Counted from the first letter of the stretch, positions 1 to 8,248 are shown. The stretch is 38,447 nt of DNA from Nocardia amikacinitolerans NBRC 108937 (GCF_001612615.1 NZ_BDAU01000043.1:1-38447), one strand, 5' to 3'. Made by a program: numbers and translations. The notes: a model not told the origin generated them from the sequence alone.

Positions 1-91
1 GCGCCCGCTCCGAAGGCCGCTCGCCATGCGGACCAGCTTCGGCTCAGTGCGAGCCGCTCCTCGGCAGGAAGCTCAGGTAGTCGCGCACCCT

Positions 92-171
92 GACGCTGCG
101 GCCGTCACCCTGGCGAAGCCGGTGATGATGTTGCGTCCCGCGGTCGCGCCGATCTCGTGGAAATCGGCATC
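92..171 (-). pseudogene. Fragment resembling acyl-CoA carboxylase beta subunit
   Basis: Read on the minus strand, about 22 codons give DFHEIGATAGRNIITGFARV, then one base out of frame DGRSV. The string NIITGFARV-DGRSV resembles the NIV(V/T)GFAR-x-GRSVGIVANQP region of acyl-CoA carboxylase carboxyltransferase subunits. Restoring one G after the valine codon would join the two frames. Flanking codons end quickly in stops in all frames, so this looks like a short decayed remnant. The rest of bases 1-219 holds no gene I can support. The match is short, so chance similarity is possible. Confidence 0.3.
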
Positions 172-219
172 GCGGCACCGACAACTCGCCGACGCGCGAA
201 ACGGGCGCCGATCAGCGAA

Positions 220-525
220 TTACCAACGCGGACCGCGCTGAACCTCGTCCACCTTGGGCCGCACATCGGCCAGATAGATACCCGTGGCGATGATCGCCAC
301 GAAGGCGAGCAGACCAAGCCCGGCGGGCGAGAGCAGCAGAAGCAGCAGCGCCACCCCCAGGATCGCCAGCCAGATCGGCTTGGTCTGCTTGTCCACCGCG
401 GTGAAGGCGTCCGGCCGCTGGCGGATGGCGTGGATCAGCGCGAAGATCGTCGCGCCCAGCGCAACGAGCCACAACACCAGCAGAATCAGTCCGGTCAACC
501 CGTGCACGGTATTCACCTGACCCAT
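220..525 (-). CDS. DUF2516 family membrane protein (Rv0476-like)
   Basis: A 101-residue protein with three predicted membrane segments (about residues 8-30, 50-66 and 68-85) and no catalytic motif. Size, the N-terminal hydrophobic helix, and position directly after hbhA match the DUF2516 protein Rv0476 of mycobacteria, whose function is unknown. It follows hbhA on the same strand, but a long perfect hairpin lies between them and ends only about 8 bases before the ATG, so translation or transcription may be restricted there. No free Shine-Dalgarno is visible; the only G-rich stretch is inside the hairpin. A GTG three codons downstream is an alternative start. Confidence 0.8.
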   Translation of the reverse strand: MGQVNTVHGLTGLILLVLWLVALGATIFALIHAIRQRPDAFTAVDKQTKPIWLAILGVALLLLLLSPAGLGLLAFVAIIATGIYLADVRPKVDEVQRGPRW

Positions 526-533
526 GATACGAG

Positions 534-569
534 CGACGCCCCCGCACAGCAGGCTGTGCGGGGGCGTCG
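534..569 (-). terminator. Strong hairpin after hbhA
   Basis: The arms CGACGCCCCCGCACAG and CTGTGCGGGGGCGTCG are perfect inverted repeats of 16 bases around a 4-base loop. There is no T tract after it on the minus strand. It most likely ends or attenuates the XRE-hbhA transcript, and its foot lies about 8 bases from the start codon of the DUF2516 gene. Confidence 0.7.
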
Positions 570-679
570 TGGGGTGCGTGTATCTCCGCCTCGGCCGCGG
601 CCATGCGCGGCTGTCGACGGATCACGTCCGGCTGTGCCATCGGCGTGTCCGCGGGCTGTCGACGGACCGCCCGTGACGA

Positions 680-1336
680 CTACGCCTTCTTCGGCGCGAC
701 CTTCTTCGCGGCGGGGGCGGCCTTCTTCGCGGCCGGAGCCTTCTTGGCCGGAGCCTTCTTCGGCGCGCCGTTCTCGGCGGCAGGCGCGGTCTCGGTGGTC
801 ACCGCGACGACCTCGGCCTCGACGACCGGCTCGGCGACGGGCTCCTCGTCGGCCTTGCGGCCGATCAGGCCGTTGACGCGCTCCAGAACCTCTTCGGCGC
901 GGCCCGCGGCGTCCTTGTACAGGGTCTCGACGCGGTCGATCTGGTCCTCGACCAGCTGGTTGGCGCGCAGCCGCTCGACGGTCTCCTCGCCGCGGACGGC
1001 CAGGTCGGCGTACAGGTCGACCACCTTGTTGTAGTACTCCTCGGCGAGCCTGCGCAGCTCCTCGGAGGTGAACTTCTCGCGCAGCTCGGCGAGGTCGTCC
1101 GGCAGCTCGGCGGGGAGGCCGGACAGCCGCTCGCGCAGCGTCTCGAACTGGGCCTGCACGTCGGCGGGCACGTTGGCGAAGCGCTCGCGGGCCTCTTCCA
1201 CCCGGCCCGGCACGTCGGCGGAGGCCGCGCGCTCACGCACCTGGGTGACGACATCCAGGGCGGCGGTGTAGACGGCATCCCCGGCGCCGACGGCGGCGAA
1301 CAGAGGCTTGCTGACTGTTGCGGTCTTCTCGGTCAT
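680..1336 (-). CDS. hbhA: Heparin-binding hemagglutinin (HbhA) homologue
   Basis: A 218-residue protein starting MTEKTATVSKPLFAAVGAGD. The middle (about 25-165) is a long heptad-rich coiled coil; the C-terminus (about 185-218) is a lysine/alanine/proline tail of PAKKA- and AAKKA-type repeats. This is the plan of mycobacterial HbhA, a surface adhesin that binds heparan sulfate through the lysine repeats and also associates with lipid inclusions. The chosen ATG has an AGGAG Shine-Dalgarno; an in-frame start 63 bases upstream is less likely. The start overlaps the stop of the XRE gene as ATGA, so the two are probably translationally coupled. A strong hairpin follows the stop codon. Confidence 0.9.
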   Translation of the reverse strand: MTEKTATVSKPLFAAVGAGDAVYTAALDVVTQVRERAASADVPGRVEEARERFANVPADVQAQFETLRERLSGLPAELPDDLAELREKFTSEELRRLAEEYYNKVVDLYADLAVRGEETVERLRANQLVEDQIDRVETLYKDAAGRAEEVLERVNGLIGRKADEEPVAEPVVEAEVVAVTTETAPAAENGAPKKAPAKKAPAAKKAAPAAKKVAPKKA

Positions 1337-1836
1337 ATTTTTTCGTTCTCCTGGCGTGGCGGAGTGTCGGTTGTCGTGCGCGGAACGTCGCTGTCCCATT
1401 CCCCCCCTGGCTCGTTCCCTCCGTTTTCCCGGCGAAACGATTCATAGATCTCCAGGAGCACCTGCTTCTGCCGTTCACTGATCTCCGTGTCGGCAAGCAG
1501 GGCATCCCGGACCGGACTGTGCGGCCGCTGCTCGAGATAGCCAGCCCGTACGTACAGCACCTCCGAGGACACCCGCAGCGCCTTCGCGATCTGCGTGAGT
1601 ACCTCGGCGGAGGGATTGCGCAATCCGCGCTCGATCTGACTGAGGTACGGATTGCTCACCCCCGCCAGTGCGGCGAGCTGACGCAGGGAGACTTGCGCCG
1701 CCTCGCGCTGCGCCCTGATGAAACCTCCGATGTCGTGCGCCGCGTTCGCGACGCGACCCCCTCGTTCGCCGACGCCCGCCGATTGCTCGGACGGACCGTC
1801 GGTGTACTCGGCGGAAACCTCGGGATGGTCTGCCAT
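1333..1836 (-). CDS. XRE-family transcriptional regulator (Rv0474-like)
   Basis: A 167-residue protein. Residues about 37-95 form a helix-turn-helix of the XRE/Cro type (IRAQREAAQVSLRQLAALAG, then SNPYLSQIERG), followed by an acidic, probably flexible C-terminus. It is the equivalent of Rv0474, always found directly before hbhA. ATG at 1836 is preferred over the adjacent GTG because AAGG lies at good distance. The stop codon overlaps the hbhA start by four bases. An inverted repeat about 44 bases upstream could be its own operator. The regulatory role for hbhA is inferred from the coupling only. Confidence 0.88.
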   Translation of the reverse strand: MADHPEVSAEYTDGPSEQSAGVGERGGRVANAAHDIGGFIRAQREAAQVSLRQLAALAGVSNPYLSQIERGLRNPSAEVLTQIAKALRVSSEVLYVRAGYLEQRPHSPVRDALLADTEISERQKQVLLEIYESFRRENGGNEPGGEWDSDVPRTTTDTPPRQENEKI

Positions 1837-1879
1837 CACTCACCTTCTGGCGGTTGTACGGATTCAATTCTAGGGCAGG

Positions 1880-1910
1880 GTGCTAACTCTTGCAAGCACG
1901 CTGTTAGCAC
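1880..1910. promoter_or_regulatory. Inverted repeat upstream of the XRE gene
   Basis: GTGCTAAC, 15 bases, GTTAGCAC: eight-base perfect arms, with a CTTGCAAG palindrome inside the spacer. It lies in the 105-base gap between the DUF445 and XRE genes, where the promoter of XRE-hbhA should be. It reads like an operator, probably for autoregulation. It is not a CIRCE element, whose arms have the opposite orientation. Confidence 0.45.
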
Positions 1911-1941
1911 GCGTTCGGCAAACCGCCGGCGTGCCGTTTTC

Positions 1942-3264
1942 TCAACCTTGGAACAACAGGTGCGAAACCGTGTAGATCGCCAGCCCGGCCAGCGATCCGA
2001 CGACGGTTCCGTTGATCCTGATGAATTGCAGATCGCGCCCGACCTGCAATTCGATCTTCTTGCTCGCCTCTTCGGCGTCCCACCTGGCAACCGTGTCGGT
2101 GACCAGCGTGGTGATCTCGCTCGCGTAGTTCGACACGAGGTAGCGCGCGCCCCGGTCGATCCAGCCGTCCACCTTCGCCCGCATCTCGGCGTCGTCGCGC
2201 AGCCGCTCACCGAGTTGCTGCACATTCTCCCCCACTTTGCGGCGCAACGTACTGTTCGGATCGTCCGCGGATTCCAGGATGAGCCGCTTGGCCGCGCGCC
2301 AGGTCGCCTCGGCCATGCCGGTGATTTCCTCGCGGCCCATGATCTGCGATTTGATCCGTTCGGCCTTCTTGATCATCGCGTCGTCGTACTGCAGATCGTG
2401 CGCGAAATCCTCCAGGAAGCGATTCGCGGCCAAACGCACCTCGTGCTCGGGATTCGACCGCACCTTCCAGGTGAACTCGACGAGCTCGCGATAGATCTTT
2501 TCTGAAAGCAGAATGTTTACAAATTTCGGGGCCCATTGCGGCGCGTCGCGCAAAACAATCCGGTCGATGGTCTCCTGGCTCCCGAGAGCCCACTGGTGCG
2601 CGCGCTCGGCGAGCATGTCGAGCAGCGGCAGCTGCCGGTTGTCGGCGAGCAGTTCGGCGAGCACCCGGCCGATCGGCGGACCCCACAGCGGTTCGGCGAT
2701 CCGCTTGACGATCGTGTTGTCGATGACCTGCTCGACGTCCTCGTCGCGCAACACCCCGACCACCGCCCGCAGGATCGTCGAACTCTCCTCGGCGACCCGC
2801 CCGGCGTGCTGCGGGTCGGCCATCCAGCGCCCGACGCGCAGCGAGATCTGGGCCGAGTTCACCTTGGCCGAGACCACCTCAGGCGCGAGGAAGTTCGTGC
2901 CGACGAAGCTGCCGAGGCTGGCGCCGAGCTGATCCTTCTTCTTGCGGATGATCGCGGTGTGCGGAATCGGCAGGCCGAGCGGATGCCGGAACAGCGCCGT
3001 CACCGCGAACCAGTCGGCGAGCGCGCCGACCATGCCCGCCTCCGACGCGGCGCGCACGTACCCGACCCAGTCGCCGCCCCCGCCGCGCGATTCCAGCCAG
3101 CGACAGAACAGATAGACCACCGTCGCGAAGGCGAGGAAGCCGGTGGCGACGGCTTTCATCTTCCACAGGTCACGTCGTTTGGCGGCCTCGTCGACGAAGA
3201 ACCCGGTCGGCCCAGCCGGGGTCGGCGGGGCCATGACCGGGATGTTGCCGGGAGCTTTCTCCAT
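1942..3264 (-). CDS. DUF445 family membrane protein (Rv0473-like)
   Basis: A 440-residue protein. A short N-terminal cytosolic part is followed by a membrane segment at about 36-58 (MKAVATGFLAFATVVYLFC), a GMVGALADWFAVTALFRHPLG motif typical of DUF445/YjiN proteins (about 75-95), a long helical middle with KKKDQLGASLGSF, and a C-terminal membrane helix (about 418-435). Function is unknown in the family; some members are linked to envelope biology. Start ATG at 3264 has GGAG very close; ATG at 3234 is an alternative. The gene precedes the XRE-hbhA pair on the same strand, as Rv0473 does in M. tuberculosis. Confidence 0.85.
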   Translation of the reverse strand: MEKAPGNIPVMAPPTPAGPTGFFVDEAAKRRDLWKMKAVATGFLAFATVVYLFCRWLESRGGGGDWVGYVRAASEAGMVGALADWFAVTALFRHPLGLPIPHTAIIRKKKDQLGASLGSFVGTNFLAPEVVSAKVNSAQISLRVGRWMADPQHAGRVAEESSTILRAVVGVLRDEDVEQVIDNTIVKRIAEPLWGPPIGRVLAELLADNRQLPLLDMLAERAHQWALGSQETIDRIVLRDAPQWAPKFVNILLSEKIYRELVEFTWKVRSNPEHEVRLAANRFLEDFAHDLQYDDAMIKKAERIKSQIMGREEITGMAEATWRAAKRLILESADDPNSTLRRKVGENVQQLGERLRDDAEMRAKVDGWIDRGARYLVSNYASEITTLVTDTVARWDAEEASKKIELQVGRDLQFIRINGTVVGSLAGLAIYTVSHLLFQG

Positions 3265-3454
3265 GTCTCCATTCTGCTGTGCCGCGCGCTGGGCCCTCTG
3301 ATGTGTGGTTCCTGCCGCATCCGGCACCCAAACGGACCTACGCTGGGTTGCCTGCACCTAAGCTGAAAGTCCACGACCATTACGAACGAGGGAGCCAACG
3401 CTGTCCACCGAAGACCTTGTCGACATCGGTGAGCTCGCCGAGCGACCGGCTGCG

Positions 3455-4135
3455 GTGCGCACCGGCCGGATGGACGGCCGCAAGCGCCGATGGCGACAGC
3501 ACAAGATCGACCGCCGCGAGGAACTCGTCGACGGCACCCTTGCCGCTGTCCGCACCCGCGGCAGCAACGCGGGCATGGACGAGATCGCCGCGGAGATCGG
3601 CGTCTCCAAGACCGTGCTCTACCGGTACTTCTCCGACAAGAACGACCTGGTCCACGCGACCATGCAGCGGTTCATCGAGACCACGCTGATGCCGCGGGTC
3701 TACGGCGCGATCAGCCTCGACGCCGACGAATTCGAGCTGGTGCGCACGGCACTGGCCGCCTATGTCGGCACGGTCGACGAGGACCCCGAGGTGTACCGCT
3801 TCATCATGGGCAGCGGCTCGGACGCGTCCTCGCTCGCCGAGTTCGAGAAGCTGTTCGCCGAGGTGGTCTCCGCTGTCATCGCGGACAAGGCGGACGCGCT
3901 CGGCCTCGACACCACGGGCGCGATGCTCTGGTCCTACGTGCTGGTCGGCGGCATCCAGCTGGCAACCCACTGGTGGACCACCGACAAATCAATGTCGCGC
4001 GAAGAGGTCATCGACTACCTGACGATGATGGCCTGGAGTGCCATCGAGGGCATGGCGAAGGCGGGCGGCTCCCGGGAGACTTTCAACAAGCAGCCGCACG
4101 TGCTGCCCACCCGGAACACCGACGCGCCGACGTAA
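3455..4135 (+). CDS. TetR-family regulator (Rv0472c-like)
   Basis: A 226-residue protein from GTG at 3455. The helix-turn-helix lies at about residues 38-62 (MDEIAAEIGVSKTVLYRYF) and a helical ligand domain follows. It is divergent from the DUF445 gene, the same arrangement as Rv0472c next to Rv0473. The true start may be CTG at 3401: GAGGGAG sits seven bases before it, the intervening 18 codons (STEDLVDIGELAERPAAV) have coding-type third-position GC, and no comparable ribosome site precedes the GTG. Ligand and targets cannot be told from the sequence. Confidence 0.88.
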   Translation: MRTGRMDGRKRRWRQHKIDRREELVDGTLAAVRTRGSNAGMDEIAAEIGVSKTVLYRYFSDKNDLVHATMQRFIETTLMPRVYGAISLDADEFELVRTALAAYVGTVDEDPEVYRFIMGSGSDASSLAEFEKLFAEVVSAVIADKADALGLDTTGAMLWSYVLVGGIQLATHWWTTDKSMSREEVIDYLTMMAWSAIEGMAKAGGSRETFNKQPHVLPTRNTDAPT

Positions 4136-4318
4136 GAGGCGGTGCCGCGCCCGTCGCGGCCGGTGTCTGTGACGGTGGGTTCGACAATGCCGCCCGGTTG
4201 GTTACTCTGAACGCGAGCGGTGCCACAGTGGGGTTGGTCACCGCCCCCAACGTGGTCACGCGAGCTCGCGCCTGCGTGTCCCGTCGGCTACGACCGCGGC
4301 ACCAATGGAGGTACCTCG

Positions 4319-5803
4319 ATGGCGAAGCAAGTACCGACTTCCCGGCTTGCTCGTGGCACCAAGCTGGGTGCCGTGGCCGCCAGTTCGGTCTTGCGGACGC
4401 AGCGCACGAGGCTTTCCATGCGGGGTAGATCCGAGGCCGTGCGCGCCAAGATGGCCGAGGAATCCATGATCCGCACCACCGAGCAGGTGGTCATGGTGCT
4501 TGGCACCATGAAGGGCGTGGCCATGAAACTGGGACAGATGATGTCGGTGCTCGATCTGGACCTGGTGCCCGAGGATCATCGCGAACGCTTCCAGAAGCGG
4601 CTTGCCGTGCTGCGTAACGCCGCGCCGACCGTCTCCTTCGACGCCATGCGGCAGGTCGTCGAGGAGGATTTCGGGCAGCCGCTCACGGCGATCTTCGCGG
4701 AGTTCGATCCGGAGCCGATCGCGGCCGCCTCGATCGGCCAGGTGTACAAGGCCACGCTGCGCGACGGCCGGGTGGTCGCGGTGAAGGTGCAGTATCCGGG
4801 CATCGACGCCGCGGTGCGCGCGGATCTGAAGAACCTCAACATGTTCCGCAAGGTGCTCACCTCCGCCATGCCGTGGGTCACCCCCGCCGTCCTCGACGAG
4901 CTGCGGCTGAACATGGAGGGCGAGCTCGACTACCAGACCGAGGCCGTCACCCAGTTGCAGATCGCGGAGCTCTACGCGGGGCACCCGTTCATCGCGGTGC
5001 CGCGCTCGCTGCCCGAGCTGAGCACGACTCGCGTGCTGGTCAGCGAATACCTGCCCGGCAAGGGCTTCGAGGAGCTTCGCCAGTTCCCCGAGGACGAGCG
5101 CAACCGGATCGGCGAGATCATCTACCGGTTCTACGTCGGCTCGCTGTTCACCTTCAACGAGTTCTGCGGCGACCCGCATCCGGGCAATGTGCTGCTCGTC
5201 GACGACGGCCGCGTCGGCTTCCTCGACTTCGGCCTGTTCAACCGGATGGACCCCGAGCACGTGCGGTTCGAGACGATCTGCCTGCGGGCGGCCGCCGAGG
5301 ACCGTGCGGAAGACTTGCGCGAGTTGATGATTCAGCGCGGCGTGATCGACTCGCCGGAGGAGATCGGCGCCGAGGAATGCCTGGAATACGTGCTCGCGGC
5401 CTCGGAATGGTGTCTGGTCGACGAGGAGCTGACCATCACGCCCGAGCTGGCCAGCGGTGCGTTCCTGCTCGCCGTTGACCCGCGGGCCAGCGAGTTCGCG
5501 GGCATGAAGCAGCAGAACCTGCCGCCGGAACACCTGTTCTCCCGCCGCGCCGACTTCCTCACCTTCGGCATGCTCGGCCAGCTCGAGGCCACCGCGAACT
5601 GGCATCGGATCTCCCGCGAGTGGCTCTACGACGAACCACCGGTCACCGAACTGGGCAAGGCGCACCAGCAATGGCTTGCGGAGAACCCGCCGCCCGCGCC
5701 GACCAAGACCGCGCGGCCGCGCTCGGCCGCGTCCACAGCGAACACACCCAAGAAGACCGCGGCGAAGAAGGCGCGGCAGCCGAGGGCCGGGCGCAAAGCC
5801 TGA
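4319..5803 (+). CDS. ABC1/UbiB-family atypical protein kinase-like protein
   Basis: A 494-residue protein with the signatures of the ABC1/ADCK/UbiB family: KxGQ motif (MKLGQMMSVLD, about residue 64), an alanine-rich nucleotide loop (AAASIGQVYKA), the VAVKVQYPG lysine strand, and the catalytic-loop and metal motifs GDPHPGNVLL and LDFGLF (about 285-310). Members act as ATPases/kinases linked to isoprenoid lipid metabolism. ATG at 4319 has a GGAGG site. Unusual is the tail of about 30 residues rich in Lys, Ala, Arg and Pro (PKKTAAKKARQPRAGRKA), like the HbhA tail. The next gene starts 43 bases downstream, so these are probably co-transcribed. Confidence 0.9.
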   Translation: MAKQVPTSRLARGTKLGAVAASSVLRTQRTRLSMRGRSEAVRAKMAEESMIRTTEQVVMVLGTMKGVAMKLGQMMSVLDLDLVPEDHRERFQKRLAVLRNAAPTVSFDAMRQVVEEDFGQPLTAIFAEFDPEPIAAASIGQVYKATLRDGRVVAVKVQYPGIDAAVRADLKNLNMFRKVLTSAMPWVTPAVLDELRLNMEGELDYQTEAVTQLQIAELYAGHPFIAVPRSLPELSTTRVLVSEYLPGKGFEELRQFPEDERNRIGEIIYRFYVGSLFTFNEFCGDPHPGNVLLVDDGRVGFLDFGLFNRMDPEHVRFETICLRAAAEDRAEDLRELMIQRGVIDSPEEIGAEECLEYVLAASEWCLVDEELTITPELASGAFLLAVDPRASEFAGMKQQNLPPEHLFSRRADFLTFGMLGQLEATANWHRISREWLYDEPPVTELGKAHQQWLAENPPPAPTKTARPRSAASTANTPKKTAAKKARQPRAGRKA

Positions 5804-5846
5804 CCCGCACCGCACGCCACGGCACCGACCAGGAGTGAACAGACAC

Positions 5847-7097
5847 ATGGCAGACAATCGCGAATTCGACATCGCCCTGTTCGGCGCGACAGGTTTCGTC
5901 GGCAAGCTCACCGCGGAGTACCTGCTCGACGCGGCGCCCTCGGACGCCCGCATCGCGCTGGCGGGCCGCTCGCTGGACAAGCTGACCAAGGTCCGCGCGG
6001 AGCTGGGCCCGAAGGCCGCGGCGTGGGACCTGGTGGTGGCCGACTCGACCGACCAGGCCACACTCGACGCCCTTGCCGCGCGCACCAAGGTCGTGGTGAC
6101 CACGGTCGGCCCGTACTTGCGCTACGGCATGCCGCTGGTCGCCGCCTGCGCGAAGGCGGGCACCCACTACGCCGACCTCACCGGTGAGCCGCTGTTCATC
6201 CGCGACGCCATCGACACCTACCACGACGAGGCCGCGCGCACCGGCGCGAAGATCGTCAATTCCTGTGGCTACGACTCGATTCCGTCCGATCTGAGCGTCT
6301 ACCAGCTGTACCGCAGCACGGTCGCGGACAACACCGGCGAGCTGACCGACACCACCCTGATCGCCTCGCTCAAGGGCGGCATGAGCGGCGGCACCATCGA
6401 TTCGGGCCGGGCCATGATGGAGGCCATCGCCGCCGATTCCAGCAAGGCCTCGGTGCTTTCGCACCCGTACTCGCTGAGCCCCGACAAGTCGATGGATCCC
6501 GACGTCGGCCGCCAGAGCGATCAGGCGCTGCAACGGGCGAGCAGCATCGACCCGAGCCTGGACGGCTGGGTGGCCACCTTCGTGATGGCCGCGCACAACA
6601 CCAAGATCGTGCGCCGCAGCAACGGCCTGCTCGGCTGGCCGTACGGCAAGAACTTCCGCTACCGCGAGGTGATGAACGCGGGCAAGTCGGCGGCGGCACC
6701 GCTGGTCGCGGCGGGCATGGCGGGCGGCATCGTGGCCACCATGGCCACCGGCGCGCTGCTCTCGCGGGTCTCGGCGGGACGCAAGCTGCTCGACAGGGTG
6801 CTGCCGAAGCCGGGCACCGGACCGAGCGAAGAGGCAAGGCGCAGTGGCTGGTTCACCATGAAGACCTACGCGCGCACCACATCCGGCGCGAAGTACGTCG
6901 CGACCTTCGCCGGTCAGGGCGACCCCGGGTACCAGGCCACCGCGGTCATGCTCGGCGAGGCCGGGCTGTGCTTGGCCTTCGACACCGACAAGCAGCCCGA
7001 GCTGGCGGGCATCCTCACCCCGGCCGCGGCCATGGGTGACGCGCTGACCGATCGGTTGCGCACCGCGGGCATGACGATCGAGGTCGAGCGGTCCTGA
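5847..7097 (+). CDS. Saccharopine dehydrogenase-like trans-acting enoyl reductase family protein
   Basis: A 416-residue protein with an N-terminal Rossmann fold (FDIALFGATGFVGKLTAEYL, about 8-27) followed by VVVTTVGPYLRYG and YADLTGEP, which typify the saccharopine dehydrogenase NADP-binding group that includes mycobacterial Rv2449c and the trans-acting enoyl reductase Rv2953. A hydrophobic stretch near 286-310 could be a membrane-associated helix. Start ATG has AGGAGTG upstream. No polyketide synthase is nearby, so the substrate is open; a lipid double bond is a reasonable inference. It sits between the ABC1-like kinase and a methyltransferase on one strand. Confidence 0.85.
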   Translation: MADNREFDIALFGATGFVGKLTAEYLLDAAPSDARIALAGRSLDKLTKVRAELGPKAAAWDLVVADSTDQATLDALAARTKVVVTTVGPYLRYGMPLVAACAKAGTHYADLTGEPLFIRDAIDTYHDEAARTGAKIVNSCGYDSIPSDLSVYQLYRSTVADNTGELTDTTLIASLKGGMSGGTIDSGRAMMEAIAADSSKASVLSHPYSLSPDKSMDPDVGRQSDQALQRASSIDPSLDGWVATFVMAAHNTKIVRRSNGLLGWPYGKNFRYREVMNAGKSAAAPLVAAGMAGGIVATMATGALLSRVSAGRKLLDRVLPKPGTGPSEEARRSGWFTMKTYARTTSGAKYVATFAGQGDPGYQATAVMLGEAGLCLAFDTDKQPELAGILTPAAAMGDALTDRLRTAGMTIEVERS

Positions 7098-7167
7098 ATC
7101 GGACTGCCGCACCACGATTTCCATCGTCCAGGAGCTTTGTCGTGTACGACGCTGTGAGGGCGGCGCG

Positions 7168-7800
7168 TTGAACCTGGCGCGCCGCACCATGAATCACCCC
7201 GCGCTGGCCGCCGTGTACGAACGCGCGTGGCGGCCGACGCTGTTCTACCTCGCCAGCGGGCGCAGCACCGCGTCCGATCGCCGCGACGCGGTGACCGCGC
7301 TGCGGCTCGGCGGGGACCAGAAGGTGCTCGACATCGCTTGCGGTCCGGGCAATTTCACCAAATATCTGAGCGAATCACTGTCCGAGGGCGGCTACGCGGT
7401 CGGCGTGGACTATTCCGAGCCGATGCTGGCCCGCGCGGTGGTCGACAACGCCGGGCCGCGGGTCGGCTATCTGCGCGGGGACGCCCGCACGCTGCCGTTC
7501 GCCGACGGCGCCTTCGACGCGGTGTGCTGCTTCGGCGCGCTCTACCTGATACCCGATCCGCTGACCGCGACCAGGGAGATGGTGCGGGTGCTCGCTCCCG
7601 GCGGGCGCATCGCCATCACCACGAGCCACCGCGCCGATACGCCGTTCGGGCGCGCCAGCCGGTTCGTCGGCGGGTTGAGCGGTCTGCGGGTGTTCGACGA
7701 TTCGACCTTCCCGGACCTGTTCCGGGAACTCGGGCTCGTGGAGATCGATCAGCGGGTGCACCGGCTTTTGCAGTACGTCAGCGCCACCCGTCCTGCGTGA
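7168..7800 (+). CDS. Class I SAM-dependent methyltransferase
   Basis: A 210-residue protein with motif I VLDIACGPGNFTKYL (about residues 54-68), acidic motif II VGVDYSEPML, the Methyltransf_11-type loop LPFADGAFDAVCCFGALYLI and a post-motif VLAPGGRIAITT. The start is taken as TTG at 7168 because GAGGG lies seven bases before it; ATG at 7189 is the alternative. The gene is 70 bases downstream of the reductase on the same strand. The acceptor is unknown; position suggests a lipid or isoprenoid-related substrate. Confidence 0.85.
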   Translation: MNLARRTMNHPALAAVYERAWRPTLFYLASGRSTASDRRDAVTALRLGGDQKVLDIACGPGNFTKYLSESLSEGGYAVGVDYSEPMLARAVVDNAGPRVGYLRGDARTLPFADGAFDAVCCFGALYLIPDPLTATREMVRVLAPGGRIAITTSHRADTPFGRASRFVGGLSGLRVFDDSTFPDLFRELGLVEIDQRVHRLLQYVSATRPA

Positions 7801-7938
7801 GCGAGGGCTGGGCACCTTACTTTCTCTCGTGATGATTTTTCGCCACCCTTGCGGCGGTTCCAGCTCAGACACGACCGCTTTGGGTTCGCGCAAACCCGGC
7901 CCACACGCGGCTGCGACGCCGGCCGGAATCGAACCCGA

Positions 7939-8145
7939 TCAGTCGGACGACTCGTCACCGGGCGGCCGGGCCTCGCTCAGCTCGACCATCCGGCGCAGCA
8001 CGGCGGGCGCGATCGCGAAATCGAGTTCGGTACCGCCGTTTTCGAAGACATAGGTCAGGTAGTCGTCGCAGTGCAATGCGGCACGCCGGACCGAGCAGTG
8101 CTCTCCGACGACTACCCAGCCACCGATGGTCAACTGGTCGAGCAT
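7939..8145 (-). CDS. Small conserved-looking hypothetical protein
   Basis: A 68-residue protein MLDQLTIGGWVVVGEHCSVR... with alternating strand-like and helical pattern and no membrane segment. ATG at 8145 is preceded by GGGAGG at four bases, a strong ribosome site, which rules out the GTG a few codons upstream that overlaps it. Codon use is typical of the window. It lies about 100 bases downstream of the GntR gene on the same strand and may share its transcript. I do not recognise the family. Confidence 0.6.
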   Translation of the reverse strand: MLDQLTIGGWVVVGEHCSVRRAALHCDDYLTYVFENGGTELDFAIAPAVLRRMVELSEARPPGDESSD

Positions 8146-8248
8146 CGCACCTCCCACCCTGCGGACTAGGCCATTCCCTCGCGCGCCGGACTATTCCAGG
8201 TGCGATGCCGCCTTGTCAACGGATTCGCGGCGCGTCATCGACCGCGTG

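Noticed and set aside
1880..1910. CIRCE heat-shock element
   Set aside because: Arms read GTGCTAAC...GTTAGCAC, the inverse of CIRCE (TTAGCACTC-N9-GAGTGCTAA), and no chaperone gene is near.
4256..6103. Long open frame on the minus strand (over 600 codons)
   Set aside because: It is antisense to the ABC1-like gene, has Arg/His/Leu-rich shadow composition, and the plus-strand gene has clear family motifs.
7920..7945. GGGTTCGATTCC on the minus strand, like a tRNA T-loop
   Set aside because: The flanking bases do not form a T stem, and no acceptor, D or anticodon arms can be built around it.
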